Assembly (NCBI GenBank): GCA_947630025.1
Contig: CANRFZ010000001.1
Coordinates: 1 to 64,000, forward strand
DNA: 64,000 nt
Direction: 5' to 3'
Source of the DNA: an uncultured Lachnospiraceae bacterium
GTDB lineage: Bacteria; Bacillota; Clostridia; Lachnospirales; Lachnospiraceae
Under the pieces are notes generated by a model that saw only the letters and a program-made list of their open reading frames with translations, had not been told where the DNA came from and ran no database searches. The position numbers were made by a program, and so were the translations under genes. How positions within the stretch are numbered: position 1 is the stretch's first letter; each line of letters starts with the position of its first letter. Shown piece after piece: positions 1 to 8,278 of the stretch.

Positions 1-28
1 ATTTTACTCTGAGGTATCTTTTTATCAA
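1..28 (-). CDS. possible start of next conjugation gene, cut by window edge
   Basis: A TTG at position 28 on the minus strand opens a frame reading MIKRYLRVK to the window edge. It follows a purine-rich AAGGAAGGTGG a few bases upstream, a convincing ribosome binding site, and lies 46 bases after the stop of the preceding gene. In a VirB-like operon a VirB4 ATPase core could follow, but nine codons cannot show it. This is an inference from spacing and the ribosome binding site only. Confidence 0.25.
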
Positions 29-74
29 CCACCTTCCTTGGAATTCCCTATATTTGAATTATACAGGAAGCTCC

Positions 75-1058
75 TTAACCAAATAATTTTGCGACAATAT
101 CCATACTTACATTCCTGCAGCAGTGAAGATCCTTAATGCCAAAGGACGAAATACTTTCAAATACTTCCTTTTCCATCCCAACGCAGGGTGCCACGATCAA
201 ATTGTTTTTTTCAAAATAATCTTTAATGCTCATATCACATAAAGCCTGTGATTTTTCATCTTTACAAAGCAACGTAATCATAAATGAAAAATTAAACAGC
301 ATATTACCTTTACTTTCTATTGATGCACCATAATAAAGATCTTCAATCATTTTGTCATAATAAGCAGAATAGTCCTTATCAATTACCTGAAAATCAATAC
401 AGCTCAAATAAGTACACCCCAAACTTTTTAAGGAATTTAAAGGGATGTCCATTTTTTCCGGGAACTGAATACCTATGTAGGATTTGCCGACATTACCTGT
501 TCCCAAAATATAACATCCAATCCCCTGTTCCTTTATTTCTCGATAATAATTCTTTTTCAAATTTACTGATTTTCGCATCACTGATTTTGAAGAAACCTTT
601 TTCATCTGTCCGTTATAATTCATATAAACAAACATAAAGACATCACCAATACTGCAACTCAAAAAGGAAATTTTAAACTTATTATTCATTAGCGTTGATA
701 AAGACGAATCAAACTCATCAATTTCATCTGCAATTTCCGCATATGAATTACTATCAAAAAAAACTGTTAGAAAAATTATTGGAAAATCACTGTTTGCATA
801 GTAAAAGGTTGAAAGACGCATACGATACTTAGAAAATCGACACAATTCCATAATCAATACATTACGGCGAATATCCGTCAATTCAACGCCTTTAAGACTA
901 TATATCTTAACAAACTTTCCTCCTTCCAACGAAATAATGTTCTTCTCTGGCTGAGCGGAAACAATACCTAACTGCTCACGATTACGTTTGGAAAACAAAA
1001 CTAACGAGTTATTCAGTTTTTTTTCTTTAGCAATTTCTTCTTTAGATTTAGCTTTCAT
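75..1058 (-). CDS. putative conjugation protein resembling VirB4 N-terminal domain
   Basis: This 327-residue protein has no membrane segment, signal peptide or Walker motif that I can see. Its last third (a hydrophobic strand near FSFMITLLCK, then a helix, then VAPCVGMEKEVFESISSFG and RNVSMDIVAKLFG) follows the pattern of the VirB4/TrbE N-terminal domain just before the ATPase core. Typical VirB4 proteins run on for another 400 or more residues, so this would be a split VirB4 with the ATPase encoded beyond the left edge. Its start overlaps the stop of the VirB11-like gene by four bases (ATGA), so the two are translationally coupled. The VirB4 link is my inference from pattern; an unrelated conjugation accessory protein is possible. 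Confidence 0.55.
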   Translation of the reverse strand: MKAKSKEEIAKEKKLNNSLVLFSKRNREQLGIVSAQPEKNIISLEGGKFVKIYSLKGVELTDIRRNVLIMELCRFSKYRMRLSTFYYANSDFPIIFLTVFFDSNSYAEIADEIDEFDSSLSTLMNNKFKISFLSCSIGDVFMFVYMNYNGQMKKVSSKSVMRKSVNLKKNYYREIKEQGIGCYILGTGNVGKSYIGIQFPEKMDIPLNSLKSLGCTYLSCIDFQVIDKDYSAYYDKMIEDLYYGASIESKGNMLFNFSFMITLLCKDEKSQALCDMSIKDYFEKNNLIVAPCVGMEKEVFESISSFGIKDLHCCRNVSMDIVAKLFG

Positions 1059-2320
1059 CTTTTTTCTGCCTCCTTACGGTAAATTTCATCATATACCAAC
1101 ACTTTGTCTTTATCATTCCAACATCTGATTTCCAATATTTCATCAATGGAAAACCTTGACATATGAATTAAAGAAAGCGGTACACTTGAAAGCATTTCTT
1201 CTAATGTTTCAATGGAATAATCTGACACATACCGCGCACATTGAGCCAACCGCCGAACAGATCCTCTTGCATCATTACTATGGATTGTTCCAAAGAAACG
1301 TGCCCCAGTGCTAATTCCCGTAGTAAATACATATAACGCCTCACCGCCTTTAATTTCACCTATTACAAAATTATCAATATCTTGAAGCAACCCCAGCCGC
1401 AATTCATCTTCCAACGATATTTCTGTTTTTTCTCCATTTAAGATAATATCCATAGTATGTTCAAACTGCATTTGAGGATGAATCTCAGAATATAGTTCAT
1501 CTGACTCTTGTGACACAAGAATAGATTCACCAAAAGGGATTAAGTCAATCATATTATTAAGCAACGTTGATTTTCCAGATCCGCCACGGCCCGAAATAAG
1601 GAATCCATATCCCGACACAACTCTGTCATTCAAATATTCCTGAATACAATCATCGAGCATATGATTATCTTTCAAATAATCCCAGGATAATTTTGTTTTT
1701 GGTATTTTTCGGATATGAATGTTATTTACATCTGTTGATGTAACATTTTTTAATTGAATATCAATACGCAAATAAAAATTTTCAACGCCCTTTCTATCTG
1801 TACAATGTTGCAAAGACGCCTCGGCTTTTCTTTGTAAATCATGTATACGCAAAATCCTGTCAAACCAACTGTCATAATCAGCTTCATTTTCAAAAGATAA
1901 ATCTGTCAAATACCGATCTCCGTTTACCTTACAAGTAATTTTATTCCAATCTAAAACTTTAATATCCGACACCTCTTTTGCTTTTATCAAAGGTGTTAAA
2001 ATATAATATCCGAAAACACAATCACGAAATAAATCCAATAAAATTTCTTTTCCCCGATCATTTACATTACGAAAAGTCTGCAAAAAGTCTTTTGCCTTTT
2101 TCATAAGCATAATAAAATCTTGTTCAGTACCTTGAATACATTTTGTAATCAATGCAGGATTAAGATCTACAACATTTGCTTTTAACTGTAAAAAGGCATT
2201 GTGCAAATCTTTATGCCCATATAATGACTGCACAGAATATATCTTTGATTGATAACAAGATGTATAAACTCCATTACTGGCTTTTTTATAATTTAATTTA
2301 TTCATATAAATCAACGACAT
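1055..2320 (-). CDS. VirB11/CpaF (TadA) family secretion ATPase
   Basis: A 421-residue hexameric traffic ATPase of the VirB11/GspE/TadA superfamily, expected to act at the inner face of the membrane to power conjugative transfer or pilus-like assembly. A Walker A motif, GRGGSGKST, lies near residue 245. It is followed by the acidic Walker B-type stretch NFVIGEIKGGEAL and the family's conserved GTIHSNDARGSVRRLAQ. The N-terminal half, about 200 residues, is the usual divergent N-terminal domain. The gene overlaps the 163-residue gene upstream by 23 bases and the VirB4-like gene downstream by four, so all three form one operon behind the relaxase. A Tad-type pilus role is possible, but the relaxase context favours conjugation. 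No TadB/TadC homologues are visible in the window. Confidence 0.85.
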   Translation of the reverse strand: MSLIYMNKLNYKKASNGVYTSCYQSKIYSVQSLYGHKDLHNAFLQLKANVVDLNPALITKCIQGTEQDFIMLMKKAKDFLQTFRNVNDRGKEILLDLFRDCVFGYYILTPLIKAKEVSDIKVLDWNKITCKVNGDRYLTDLSFENEADYDSWFDRILRIHDLQRKAEASLQHCTDRKGVENFYLRIDIQLKNVTSTDVNNIHIRKIPKTKLSWDYLKDNHMLDDCIQEYLNDRVVSGYGFLISGRGGSGKSTLLNNMIDLIPFGESILVSQESDELYSEIHPQMQFEHTMDIILNGEKTEISLEDELRLGLLQDIDNFVIGEIKGGEALYVFTTGISTGARFFGTIHSNDARGSVRRLAQCARYVSDYSIETLEEMLSSVPLSLIHMSRFSIDEILEIRCWNDKDKVLVYDEIYRKEAEKR

Positions 2321-2789
2321 CTTTCCTCAGCTCCATAGCTGCGGAAAGAAGTACATCCTCCTTTCCCTGATCCTCATTTTTTCTACTTCGTGCCATTATG
2401 GCACGAAGTGCCTCATCCGCTTTATCTGATTGATTTGAACTTTCATCATAAAGTGCCAGCTTTTTCAACTTGGAATCACGATACACATAATCCAAATCTC
2501 CTTTAATCGACCGAAGTAAAAGATTCCGAATAAATGCCGGAGCCGGAACACATTGAGAATTCAAATACTGTATTATTTCTTTATCTGTTTCATCATCTAA
2601 AACAAGATAAAAAATCAAAGGTTTTTTTACATATTCCACATCTTTTTGCATATAAATCGGAAACTCACGTTTATTAACATGGGCCAACAACACCTGCTTA
2701 GTAAGACCCTGTATAGATATACCCGGATTAAAACGTAATGCGGCAAGTTCTGGGTATTGTGTATATTTAATACATATCTTTATTCTCAT
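2298..2789 (-). CDS. hypothetical protein of the mobilisation operon, carries an LRAIMARS palindrome insert
   Basis: I do not recognise this 163-residue protein. A segment near residues 75-95 (IIQYLNSQCVPAPAFIRNLL) resembles the helix pairs of small plasmid stability or ribbon-helix-helix-like proteins, but too weakly to name a function. Residues 127-134 read LRAIMARS and are encoded by a 25-bp palindrome that recurs elsewhere in the element. The flanking sequence is acidic, polar and probably disordered, a tolerant place for an insert. An AAAGGTG ribosome binding site supports the ATG. It lies between the relaxase gene (23 bases away) and the ATPase gene (overlapping). Confidence 0.6.
   Translation of the reverse strand: MRIKICIKYTQYPELAALRFNPGISIQGLTKQVLLAHVNKREFPIYMQKDVEYVKKPLIFYLVLDDETDKEIIQYLNSQCVPAPAFIRNLLLRSIKGDLDYVYRDSKLKKLALYDESSNQSDKADEALRAIMARSRKNEDQGKEDVLLSAAMELRKDVVDLYE
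2385..2409. repeat. palindromic element copy 1 (in-frame, inside CDS)
   Basis: A 25-bp palindrome with perfect 12-bp arms ACTTCGTGCCAT and ATGGCACGAAGT around one central base. On the coding strand it translates as LRAIMARS and keeps the frame of the 163-residue gene. The same sequence, with central variation, occurs six times between 2,385 and 9,490 and was not seen in the host backbone. Confidence 0.9.
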
Positions 2790-2811
2790 GACATCACCTT
2801 TCCGTAGCTAT

Positions 2812-5055
2812 TTATTTAATATTTTTTATATTTTTTGAAGAAGTATAGTTTCTTGCATCTTCAATACTGTCAAAAGCATATATTTCATCAGAAAATCCAT
2901 ATTTTTGACTAATATTCATTAGTAAATTGAATCCGTCAATATTACGCTCTTTAAAACTTGGAATTTGAAATTCTTCCTGATAATTTCCACTCAAATCAGA
3001 TACTTTTAAACGAATGCCGTTTCTATCCGAAAACACTGTTCCCATATATGCCGGATTATCCGAATTTGTAATAACATACATGCCTTTTTTTTCACCAACC
3101 GACAATAAATTTATAGCTTGAGTAAACGAATATGTTGGTCTGCTATGTAAATTATTTCGACGAGCATCCACGTTATTTCTTTTATTATTTCTATCATCAC
3201 TAACCGAACTTTCACGACGACATTTCGCACTGTATTCTCTGGCAAGAATATCATTTTTAAATGATTCACAGTCTTTTAAGCCATACTCATTTTCCAATTT
3301 GGAAACAAATTTTTTTAGCGAATCAACTCCCTGTGATAGTTCACACTCTTCAAGAATTTCTCCGTATCTTGACAATAAAGATACATTCACATTCTGCTTT
3401 AATTTACCTTCCAAGTCCGTCGTAGGATTCTTCATAATACGGATCGTAACGTTCGGATCATGCTTGGAAACCAAATATCTTATTTCAGTATCAAAATTTC
3501 CCAACCTCGCATCGTGCTGCAAACTTTCATAATCAACAAACGTCCAAAGATCGTTTCCACGAATAAAATTTATGCCTTTTAACTCCGCATATTTTTTTAA
3601 TTCTCTATACTCTTTAGACAGTTCTCCTATTTGCGAATTAAGGAATTGGTACTGTTCCTTATACGCATCAAGAAATTGAGCAACATCCGAGTTTTTCTTT
3701 TCATAGCCATTTTTCAATCTTCTCGTTAAGCTACGATATTCTTCATATTCACTTCTATACTCATCTCGTCCCTCATGTTCATATAAATATGCCTGACGTT
3801 CAATATTTTGCATTTTATGAAAAATATCAATAATCGGCTTATACTTTTTCATATATTCACGCAACATTTTTTTCTCTTCTGCAAGTTTCTTCTTCTCATC
3901 AAGAATCGTTCGTAAAGCCGTTTCTACTTTGCCATCATTTGAATATGCCTTAATATACTCATTAGCTCTGACAGTCATATTCAACTCATCAGAAATTTCT
4001 TTCATCTGCCATTTAATGTTTGACCTCATTCTCCACGGGTTTTTCCCTTCCTTTAATTGCTGTAAAACGTACTCACGCTCATCCGGACGCATATCACGAT
4101 ATTTTTTCATAGTACCAATCACAGGAACAAAAACATCTTGTATTTCACTTCGTGCCATTGTGGCACGAAGTGTATCTTTTCCATAAAACTGCTCAAAAGC
4201 AAGTTTTCTACTCATAATTCTCTCAATAATAGCCTCTTTAGTATAATTACCACCCAACTGATATGTTCTGATAGCCTTGTCCATATCCGAATTTGCAAGA
4301 GAAATATACTTTCCGCAATTTATTTTATAACCCATATGAACCATATTTTCTTGAAAATCCTCAAAGGATTCTGATGATTCAATCGCCAAATCAATCGCTT
4401 CGCGTAATATCATTTTTAAAGACACATAATCAGATACCTTATGTGTTTTTGCTTTATTCCATTCAGCATTTGGAGTAAAACCATATTTTTCTGCATATTC
4501 GTTAATACATGGCTGTAATACATCGCTGATAAAGTTATTAGGCATATGTATCTTTTTCCCATCTAAACCAACTGTATTAACAATAAAATGAATATGTAAA
4601 TTGTCTGTATTTGTATGTACAGCAAATACTGCTTGATGATTAGGAAATATTTTTTTCATCACATCGGAACATAAAGCCATCAAATCTGGAGCGCGATCTT
4701 TATCCGATTCTTCTACTGGTAAAGAAATAATTCCGTGTAATGCTGTCCGGCCATCCATCTTTCCATAAAATTTTTTTACATCCATCATTTCTTTAACAGC
4801 ACCATGTACATCCGATGACACAAGATTTTGAACGCCTATATAAGCACCATCAACCGTTTTAATATCGTTTTCAATATATCTACACTCTCTGCCAAGCTGC
4901 TTCTTATTAAATTGTTCTATTGACTCCGCAGATAATTTTGCCTCTGTTTTTTCATCATCAAAAATATAATTTATACTATCACTAAGCTGCGATTTACTTC
5001 CTTTTTTTTTCGTAGCAGAAATATTCCATACTTTACACACAATCCCTTCATTCAT
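2812..5055 (-). CDS. MOBP-type relaxase (mobilisation nuclease)
   Basis: This 747-residue protein should nick one strand at oriT and lead it into the recipient. The N-terminal relaxase domain shows motif I around INYIFDDEKTE, with Tyr30 the likely nucleophile, a conserved LHGII at 106-110, and the metal-binding triad motif HTNTDNLHIHF with His147, His154 and His156. Residues about 380-480 form a long charged coiled coil, and the C-terminal 100 residues may form a separate small domain. Residues about 296-303 read LRATMARS, encoded by a palindrome copy inserted between the nuclease domain and the coiled coil. The gene lies 13 bases after the MobC-like gene. The relaxase assignment is firm; the exact MOB subfamily is inferred. 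Confidence 0.9.
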   Translation of the reverse strand: MNEGIVCKVWNISATKKKGSKSQLSDSINYIFDDEKTEAKLSAESIEQFNKKQLGRECRYIENDIKTVDGAYIGVQNLVSSDVHGAVKEMMDVKKFYGKMDGRTALHGIISLPVEESDKDRAPDLMALCSDVMKKIFPNHQAVFAVHTNTDNLHIHFIVNTVGLDGKKIHMPNNFISDVLQPCINEYAEKYGFTPNAEWNKAKTHKVSDYVSLKMILREAIDLAIESSESFEDFQENMVHMGYKINCGKYISLANSDMDKAIRTYQLGGNYTKEAIIERIMSRKLAFEQFYGKDTLRATMARSEIQDVFVPVIGTMKKYRDMRPDEREYVLQQLKEGKNPWRMRSNIKWQMKEISDELNMTVRANEYIKAYSNDGKVETALRTILDEKKKLAEEKKMLREYMKKYKPIIDIFHKMQNIERQAYLYEHEGRDEYRSEYEEYRSLTRRLKNGYEKKNSDVAQFLDAYKEQYQFLNSQIGELSKEYRELKKYAELKGINFIRGNDLWTFVDYESLQHDARLGNFDTEIRYLVSKHDPNVTIRIMKNPTTDLEGKLKQNVNVSLLSRYGEILEECELSQGVDSLKKFVSKLENEYGLKDCESFKNDILAREYSAKCRRESSVSDDRNNKRNNVDARRNNLHSRPTYSFTQAINLLSVGEKKGMYVITNSDNPAYMGTVFSDRNGIRLKVSDLSGNYQEEFQIPSFKERNIDGFNLLMNISQKYGFSDEIYAFDSIEDARNYTSSKNIKNIK
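4147..4171. repeat. palindromic element copy 2 (in-frame, inside relaxase)
   Basis: The same 25-bp palindrome with 11-bp perfect arms; one central position differs (T versus G). It encodes LRATMARS in the relaxase frame. One additional flanking base pair extends the dyad. Confidence 0.9.
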
Positions 5056-5068
5056 ACTACAAATGCCT

Positions 5069-5371
5069 CTACTCTTTTAACCGATTAACTCTATCAAGAA
5101 TGCCATCCATACGCTCTAATAAAACAAGTTTCATCGACTCGTTAATATTTTTTTCAAGAATAACACGTTTTAATAATGTATTCATTTCAGCAATTTCATG
5201 TATCACTTCTTTATATTTTATAAATCCGGGTACAGTATGCTCATGCTCCGCTATAAGCAGTCGTATATATGCAGACTTACTCATTCCGGCAGCTTCGCGC
5301 CCAGCCTCAAAACATAATATATCTTCCTCCGACATAGATACCATAAATCTAATAACTGACATTTTAATCAA
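5069..5371 (-). CDS. MobC-like mobilisation accessory protein (ribbon-helix-helix)
   Basis: This 100-residue protein begins with a short beta segment (SVIRFMVSMSEEDI) and a helix ending AGMSKSAYIRLLIAEHE, the ribbon-helix-helix pattern of MobC and relaxosome DNA-binding proteins. The C-terminal half is a helical segment rich in Glu and Leu. It probably binds oriT and helps the adjacent relaxase. An AAGGAGG ribosome binding site lies just upstream of a TTG that overlaps the upstream stop as TTGA; an internal ATG at 5362 is the alternative start. Its position directly before the relaxase is typical of mobilisation operons. Confidence 0.75.
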   Translation of the reverse strand: MIKMSVIRFMVSMSEEDILCFEAGREAAGMSKSAYIRLLIAEHEHTVPGFIKYKEVIHEIAEMNTLLKRVILEKNINESMKLVLLERMDGILDRVNRLKE

Positions 5372-6852
5372 AAAGCCTCCTTATCAAAACCGGAAAAATC
5401 ATCTCCTTCAGATTCATCATTATCAGATTCATCATTGTCAATTTCATCAGGCTCATCGCTCACATTTATCACATCAGGCTCTGTATTTTCAATTTTTTCC
5501 TTATCTGTAACGCCATTTAAAATATCAGACCATTTTTGATCAAAATTAGTTGTCATATCTTCTTCACTTCGTGTCATCGTGGCACGAAGTGAAGAATTTT
5601 GCTTTTTAAATGCATCACATATTTTGTCAAATTGTTTTGCTAATTCCATTAACTGATCCATTGGAGCAAGTTGAAAAATCTCTTCTTTACCATTTACACT
5701 CGCTCTAATAGACCATTTCCCCTGAATAAGTTCTTCAGCAAGTTCCTGTTTCAAATTATAATCAAGTCCCTTATGCGTTTTTGAAACATAGGCTTCTATA
5801 ATTTCCTTGTTAAAAGTATTTTGAGATTGTTCTAATAAACGTATCACTACATTAGCACTTAAGCCCAACTTGGAAGCGCCATTAAGCGTTTTCATATATT
5901 CCCTTGACATACCCGGAGTTAGTAAAATATATTTCAGATATTTTTCTTCATTATTTATAGAATTATTGTTAATCAACCTAATGATTTCTTCTTGCCGCTT
6001 ATGATCTACTGCATCTGCTTTATCTTCTGCACTTTTATCCGAATTGCTAATGTCATTCCAATAATCCAAAATTTTATTCAATAATGGAGCAGTCTTTTTT
6101 GCCGCTTCTTTGCCAACATTTTCTTTATTTAACTCATTATGCAATTCTGTAAACCATGAAGGCCGTTGAAAATTATAAATGCCTGGCCGCAAAGAAATAT
6201 CATCTTTTGTAACCTTAGACATGAAATCTGCCGCTGTATGGATCTGTATTCCGTTTTCATCCATAGCTTTAACCGAATCTACATATATATCATCATGCAA
6301 AAGTCTTTCTACGAAGGACATTAAAGAATGTATATTTTCCGTAAAAGTACCCTCATTTGCTTTAATATTTTCCAATTCTGCATTTAACGAAGCTAACTGA
6401 CGCTGGCAATCATCGTATTCATACTTTTGTGTATAAAATTCTTTTTCTAATGCTCTATATTTTTTTAGCAAATCTTCATATAAATATCTATACGACTGCT
6501 TATCAAGCTCAACTTCTGAAATATCACATATTATTTTTTCAGGAAAAAACTGTTGTACCAATTTTACAACTCTGTCGTAAGAACAAAGATTACGAAGAAA
6601 TACAGAAAAAAAATCATACAAAACATCAGACAATATGTCAAAATCAATAGCATATACACCCGGACGAACAGCAGCCATAAGTGGCGAATATTCTGTCATA
6701 TCTCCAGAAACATCACTTCGTGCCATAACGGCACGAAGTGATGAAATATATTCCTGCAATTCTTCATGAGTAGCTTCGCCACAACCTATAAATTCATAAA
6801 TCTTCCTATATTGAATAAACTTTGCAATTAACATCTCTGTTCTATTTGCCAT
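5368..6852 (-). CDS. hypothetical coiled-coil protein of the mobilisation operon with two palindrome inserts
   Basis: I do not recognise this 494-residue protein as a named family. It has an N-terminal helical region, a coiled coil at about residues 120-165 (LEKEFYTQKYEYDDCQRQLA region), a mostly helical middle and a strongly acidic tail (NDESDNDESEGDDFSGFD). No membrane segment or nuclease motif is evident. Two palindrome copies are read in frame: SLRAVMARSD near residues 38-47 and LRATMTRSEED near 422-432. It overlaps the MobC-like start by four bases and follows a 50-codon gene by four bases, so it belongs to the relaxase operon. A role as a relaxosome or transfer accessory factor is inferred from context only. 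Confidence 0.6.
   Translation of the reverse strand: MANRTEMLIAKFIQYRKIYEFIGCGEATHEELQEYISSLRAVMARSDVSGDMTEYSPLMAAVRPGVYAIDFDILSDVLYDFFSVFLRNLCSYDRVVKLVQQFFPEKIICDISEVELDKQSYRYLYEDLLKKYRALEKEFYTQKYEYDDCQRQLASLNAELENIKANEGTFTENIHSLMSFVERLLHDDIYVDSVKAMDENGIQIHTAADFMSKVTKDDISLRPGIYNFQRPSWFTELHNELNKENVGKEAAKKTAPLLNKILDYWNDISNSDKSAEDKADAVDHKRQEEIIRLINNNSINNEEKYLKYILLTPGMSREYMKTLNGASKLGLSANVVIRLLEQSQNTFNKEIIEAYVSKTHKGLDYNLKQELAEELIQGKWSIRASVNGKEEIFQLAPMDQLMELAKQFDKICDAFKKQNSSLRATMTRSEEDMTTNFDQKWSDILNGVTDKEKIENTEPDVINVSDEPDEIDNDESDNDESEGDDFSGFDKEAF
5566..5590. repeat. palindromic element copy 3 (in-frame, inside CDS)
   Basis: A more diverged copy (ACTTCGTGTCATCGTGGCAC core) that encodes LRATMTRS. 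The dyad extends outward by five more base pairs (TTCTTC... pairs with ...GAAGAA), giving about 16-bp arms around a loosened centre. Confidence 0.85.
6715..6739. repeat. palindromic element copy 4 (in-frame, inside CDS)
   Basis: This copy encodes LRAVMARS near the N-terminus of the 494-residue protein. The arms ACTTCGTGCC and GGCACGAAGT are perfect and the dyad extends by four flanking base pairs (CATC/GATG). The centre differs (ATAAC). Confidence 0.88.
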
Positions 6853-6856
6853 GTTT

Positions 6857-7009
6857 CTAATTCTCCAATAATTTTTCTTTACTCGATTGACGTTTTACAA
6901 TTTCACACAATTCATTTTCTGCCCGCAATATTACCATAAGTTTTTCTCTTTCCACAGGGAACGCATCTTCTCCAAAATATGCTTTCATTGTATCTTCTAA
7001 TTTTCCCAT
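6857..7009 (-). CDS. small hypothetical protein (50 aa), first gene of the mobilisation operon
   Basis: An open frame starting with ATG at 7009 reads MGKLEDTMKAYFGEDAFPVE at its start and ends SSKEKLLEN, 50 residues in all. It is preceded by GGAGTAAGG and ends four bases before the next gene, whose own ribosome binding site lies in its last codons. This tight spacing and the polar helical composition favour a real gene. Function is unknown. A promoter-like sequence lies at 7042-7069. Confidence 0.55.
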   Translation of the reverse strand: MGKLEDTMKAYFGEDAFPVEREKLMVILRAENELCEIVKRQSSKEKLLEN

Positions 7010-7041
7010 TCCTTACTCCATTCAATAACACACATTATCAA

Positions 7042-7069
7042 ATTATATATTTATAAAAGCTCCAAACAA
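7042..7069 (-). promoter_or_regulatory. putative promoter of mobilisation operon
   Basis: On the minus strand TTGTTT (7069-7064) and TATAAT (7047-7042) are separated by 16 bases, about 33 bases upstream of the first small gene of the operon. The local sequence is very AT-rich, so chance matches are possible. Confidence 0.45.
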
Positions 7070-7495
7070 TAAAACAAGCATAAACGAATACATCACATAA
7101 ACTGTTAGCTTTTATTACAACAATCGCATTTTTTTGATTGCCTTTATATCAAAATCGACTCTTTACATACAACAAAAGTACATCCAAGTCACCTAAATAT
7201 ATTTTTTAATACAAAATATAGCTATAAAAGACCGATTTTCTCCCAACTCTCTGTCATAAACCCGATTTTTAGACAAAAAACGGTAACAGGATACGCATAA
7301 ACGTATACCACCGCTCCGCGCCGGCCTCCATTTATGCAAACCGAACCGCCAGGCGGATTCGCAGCGAGGGGATACCTCCCCTAACACCCCTCAAAAATAC
7401 AATTAAAAGAATAAAAAACAGCACAAAAAAAGAACGCAGCTCGTCTAATACGAGTCACGCTCTATATACCAGCAGTTATTTAAGGAAAATCTATA
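7070..7495. other. non-coding region, candidate oriT
   Basis: This stretch, directly upstream of the relaxosome operon, contains no convincing gene. A GC-rich island at about 7300-7395 stands out from the AT-rich surroundings. It contains small dyads: CCGCC/GGCGG at about 7350, AGGGG/CCCCT around ATACCT near 7375, an imperfect ATACG/CGTAT dyad near 7290, and CTCGT/ACGAG at about 7440-7455. Its position next to mobC and the relaxase gene, plus clustered dyads, is what is expected of an origin of transfer. The nic site cannot be placed by eye. Confidence 0.4.
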
Positions 7496-7528
7496 CCCCG
7501 AAGAGATAGCCGCTCTTCGGGGTTTCTT
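7496..7528. terminator. intrinsic terminator after brnA
   Basis: A 10-bp perfect stem, CCCCGAAGAG and CTCTTCGGGG, with a 7-base loop lies seven bases beyond the brnA stop. The T-run (TTTCTTCT) is better on the plus strand, while the minus strand shows a weaker ATTTTCC tract, so it may act in both directions. Confidence 0.65.
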
Positions 7529-7534
7529 CTAGGA

Positions 7535-7846
7535 TCACAAATAATGTTTAATAAGTTCCGTATCTGTCAATGCGCTTTCAAGTATTCTGCTCAATACGGA
7601 AGTATAACCTTTTCCGAGAGATTTTGCAGTCCGTAACGCCTGGGGGGAAAGCCGTAGCGTAACAGTCTGCTTTCTCCGTTCATCGCGGCGTATTTCAGAT
7701 ACCTTTACCATCTGGCGAAGCTGATCGGCAGTCAACTCCGGGCAGTCTTCGTCGGGCTGAACAGGTCTTGTCTTTAAAGCTTCAAGCATCTGCTTTTGCT
7801 CGGCGGTTAATGGTTTATCTAAGTCAATTTCTTTGCGTATAGTCAT
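7535..7846 (-). CDS. brnA: BrnA-like antitoxin (ribbon-helix-helix)
   Basis: This 103-residue protein is the likely antitoxin and autorepressor for the upstream BrnT-like toxin. The C-terminal part (KQTVTLRLSPQALRTAKSLGKGYTS region) has the strand and two helices of a ribbon-helix-helix DNA-binding domain, preceded by a flexible Pro/Asp-rich region (VQPDEDCPELTADQLRQMV) typical of BrnA-type antitoxins. It starts inside the toxin gene, overlapping by 23 bases, so the two are coupled. Direct repeats over the toxin promoter are plausible binding sites. A terminator follows seven bases downstream. Confidence 0.8.
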   Translation of the reverse strand: MTIRKEIDLDKPLTAEQKQMLEALKTRPVQPDEDCPELTADQLRQMVKVSEIRRDERRKQTVTLRLSPQALRTAKSLGKGYTSVLSRILESALTDTELIKHYL

Positions 7847-8111
7847 AATATATTCTCCCTTCTTGCTTGGTCGCTTTTCTGGCTGAAATCAATCTGATTG
7901 CTTTTTCTTTTTCGGCATATACAACCATGACGAGATATGCCACTCCGTCTATTATGCCTATTGTGATATATCTGTCCTCAATATCGGAATGGGCTCCATC
8001 GTACATTTCCAGACGATTTTCATCTTTGAATACGCGGGCGGCCGTTGTAAAGTCAAGGCCATGCTTGAGAATATTGATTTTCTCTTTTTCGTCGTCCCAC
8101 TCAAATTGCAT
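7824..8111 (-). CDS. brnT: BrnT family ribonuclease toxin
   Basis: This 95-residue protein matches the BrnT pattern: an N-terminal FEWDDEKEKINILKHGLDF (the family WDxxKxxxNxxKHGxxF), the mid-protein DIEDRYITIGIIDGVAYLVMV, and the C-terminal IRLISARKATKQEGRIYYD. BrnT is an mRNA-cleaving toxin of the RelE-like fold that is neutralised by BrnA. The length is the family norm. A GGAGGGAT ribosome binding site precedes the ATG. The gene order toxin then antitoxin is usual for this system. Its likely role here is to stabilise the element. Confidence 0.88.
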   Translation of the reverse strand: MQFEWDDEKEKINILKHGLDFTTAARVFKDENRLEMYDGAHSDIEDRYITIGIIDGVAYLVMVVYAEKEKAIRLISARKATKQEGRIYYDYTQRN

Positions 8112-8134
8112 TGTATCCCTCCCTGCCTGTTTTT

Positions 8135-8166
8135 ATCATATCATTGTGCAACACAAATTGCAACAC
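8135..8166 (-). promoter_or_regulatory. brnTA promoter with candidate BrnA operator
   Basis: On the minus strand TTGCAA (8163-8158) and TATGAT (8140-8135) are separated by 17 bases, about 25 bases before the brnT start. Two copies of TGCAACAC on the plus strand (8147-8154 and 8159-8166), 12 bases apart, overlap the spacer and -35, and fit an autoregulatory operator. Confidence 0.6.
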
Positions 8167-8211
8167 TTTTTGTAATACTTCCAAAAGTTGACAACATGAA
8201 AAAAATATGCT

Positions 8212-8273
8212 ATTAAAAAATATTTCATGTGCGGATCAACTCCTTTTCACTTCGTGCCATTATGGCACGAAGT
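8212..8273. repeat. 62-bp direct repeat, right of brnT, with palindrome copy 5
   Basis: This sequence is 60/62 identical to 9429-9490, which contains the ribosome binding site and first codons of the HipA-like gene. It includes the 25-bp palindrome at 8249-8273, the AAAAGGAG ribosome binding site, an ATG and five codons (MKYFL), after which it diverges into a 30-codon frame without resemblance to the gene. It appears to be a truncated duplicate of the gene's 5' end, lying six bases from the gene's 3' end. Confidence 0.85.
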
Positions 8274-8278
8274 TGATC

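Noticed and set aside
7193-7387. A 64-residue minus-strand frame in the oriT region
   Set aside because: It crosses the dyad-rich GC island, has no good ribosome binding site and an odd composition. It is better seen as non-coding transfer-origin DNA.
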